A DNA stretch of 64,000 nucleotides from Mactromeris polynyma. Lineage: Eukaryota > Mollusca > Bivalvia > Venerida > Mactridae. This document shows, in pieces, positions 62,116 through 64,000 of this stretch. Numbering within the stretch: position 1 is the stretch's first letter; each line of letters opens with the position of its first letter. The stretch covers positions 16,697,231-16,761,230 of the forward strand of contig JASFXZ010000014.1 in assembly GCA_032209605.1 (NCBI GenBank). The letters run 5' to 3'. The position numbers and the translations under genes are program-made. The notes under the pieces were generated by a model. The model was not told the DNA's origin and did not search any database. It saw only the letters and a program-made list of their open reading frames with translations.

Positions 62116-62497
62116 TTGCATATATTTACCGTTCGCAAATATTAATTTACTGCCATCTTGAAATAGCAGATATAATTTAAACAATTTTATTGCGCTATCA
62201 ACAGCGGAAATCCGTTTAACATAGCTCCCTTTTTTCTTTGCTAAATATTATCTAAACCGCACCCCACACATAACTTTACTGGCCCAAGGTGCTAACCCGT
62301 CCGTACTAGTTCACATAATTTCTGGATAAATCTTTAATTGGTTTTAATTGCAATAAGCTACAATATTTATAATTCAGATGAACTGAACTATCTAAAAGGT
62401 TTTTGTTACCCTGTCAAAATCACGTCCAACGCTTCAATTCCCTTTGTCATATTTCGCTGATGTCAGCAAATATTCTCAAAATTATTGTTTTCCAATA

Positions 62498-62692
62498 CAG
62501 TAAAACCTCACTTAAAGACCACCTCAATAATAAGACCATATCAAAATTAAGAAAAATGTTTTTAAGTCCATTGTTACTGCTTTGCTCTTTATTCGACCTC
62601 AATATTACGACCACCTCAATATTACGACCACCTCAATATTAAGAACAATTTTCAAGGGTCCAAATGGTGATCTTATTATTGAAGTTTTACTG
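62498..62692. mobile_element. pogo/Tigger-like MITE
   Basis: Left cagtaaaacctcacttaaag after TA, right 'tcttattattgaagttttac' plus tg before TA. The internal block tattacgaccacctcaa is duplicated. Confidence 0.78.
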
Positions 62693-64000
62693 TATATCAT
62701 GTATTCAATAGCCAGATTTAGTTTATTATCAAACCACACTTTAGATACTAGAGTCGAGATATTTCCAGTATGTATCAGACTAACATCTGCTATTTAAGGT
62801 TGGGTTTATGTGTAATGTTGTCTAGGATGCAGCCAGTCCTTTCTCTGGAATGCGGGCTGATATGATCATACTTGTTGCCTGGAGATGGCCGCACTTGTAC
62901 GGGGTAATAAAACAATGTCCCCTAGTAAACCGAATACGTAATTGTTATTCATTTCTCAATGTTATCTGTGTTTATTGCGGGAACAACTTTTAATTTTGAT
63001 GCCAAAGCAAATAGTGGGTACGAACGGTCGTAAATTGTCAGAATCATATACACTGCACTCTTCAAGCTTGAAGGTAGATAAAGTACCTGCGTCGACCGGT
63101 AATGGACACCTGTATCAATGATGCAAAACATGGTCTACCTTAATTAAAACCCGTTAGAAGTTGTGTAGTAATCATGAACTTAAAATGAAATAGTTCTTTT
63201 GTTACATACGAAGTTTAAAAGCGTGTGAGATTAACGAAATGTATTGAGACATGTGTTTCTATGTAAGTTTATTTGTACAATGTATCTGTAGATTCATGTT
63301 ATCCAAAGATAAATATAAACATGTATGTAAACTGTTTCGGTGAATAAATTGGATACATGTATTTTATTTTAAAAAGCGGCCATCATAATCCCTTAATCAA
63401 CAAGTATTTCAATTAAGTGTTCACTATATAAATGAAGCATGAAAAGATACATAAAACTTGTCTTACCCTGAAACCTGCAGGTGCTCCTGTTTCTAATTGC
63501 CACCAAAGTTTGACATCCTATCCTATCCGAAGTCCAAGTAAACTTTAGCAAAATGAATATTGGCTTTCCACGACCATACAATACAATAGACGGTTGTTAT
63601 CTAAAATGTAAACTCTTTCACATGCAGTAGTCACGTAAAGAATCACGGTTCATATTCAAATCATTGTCTGAATAGATTCAATGTAGCATTGATTAACCTG
63701 TTCAATACCACTTCAACGTGCAGGCTTTAAGCCATTTGAATACTATAGACAAACGCTTACGTGTTATTTACAAACACGATTATGAAAAAGCTTTGGGTGC
63801 ATCAATACAAATGTTTGTTTCAATATTAACACAAGACATATTGTCATATTCAGTAGCCGTGCATTCATACAACGCAATACTAACCCCTATCGATTTCAAG
63901 CTCTCCCCTTTCTTCGTGTTTACTGGTCACACTTGCATTGTGTCTTATACTGACAGATGGCAGATTTTTCTATTACCGAAACAAAGTTTTTGTCGCATTC
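62693..64000. other. Intergenic, nothing recognised
   Basis: Unique AT-rich sequence to the window edge. Confidence 0.55.

Overview
The window looks like a piece of an animal nuclear genome, most probably a bivalve mollusc. It is AT-rich, has GT-AG introns, and gene density is very low, about three genes in 64 kb. It is full of tRNA-headed SINEs, TA-flanked MITEs and minisatellites. Several SINE tails (a 'ctggttggtaac' core and an 'aaacggcgt' end) are of a type I associate from memory with bivalve genomes. The phylum is therefore an inference and the species is not determinable here.

Three protein-coding genes are well supported. (1) 20083-21894, minus strand: a single-exon Myb/SANT-like (trihelix-type) DNA-binding protein of 603 aa. 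(2) 24966-37210, plus strand: glycylpeptide N-tetradecanoyltransferase (N-myristoyltransferase). I resolved it into 14 coding exons that join in frame with GT-AG borders to give 567 aa, from an acidic N-terminus through a nine-histidine run to the conserved GLVLQ C-terminus. (3) 45077-46261, minus strand: an intronless type II membrane sulfotransferase of the galactose-3-O-sulfotransferase family, 394 aa. A fourth coding trace, 57570-57986 minus, is a broken Cys-rich tail of a transposon-type protein. Genes 1 and 2 are divergent with starts about 3 kb apart. Nothing suggests that the three genes share a pathway.

Layout: 1-4.2 kb is intergenic with one SINE. 4.27-11.85 kb holds three unrelated minisatellites (21-bp, about 49-bp and 46-50-bp units). 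12-20 kb is intergenic with SINEs, including one that ends at a perfect hairpin. 20-37 kb holds the two divergent genes, with NMT introns carrying MITEs, a 20-bp minisatellite and a foldback element. 37-45 kb is NMT 3' flank with transposon fragments. 45-46 kb is the sulfotransferase. 46-64 kb is intergenic, with many copies of a pogo/Tigger-like MITE, other TIR elements, a mariner-like MITE nested in a SINE, and the transposon protein remnant.

I did not find a convincing new biological system. The most unusual items are the nested higher-order 21-bp array that stays open in five reading frames, the His9 N-terminal extension of NMT with a symmetric cassette-like exon, NMT intron 4 with related MITEs at both ends (one only 7 nt from the donor), and several families of non-autonomous elements that can be defined from copies within this window.
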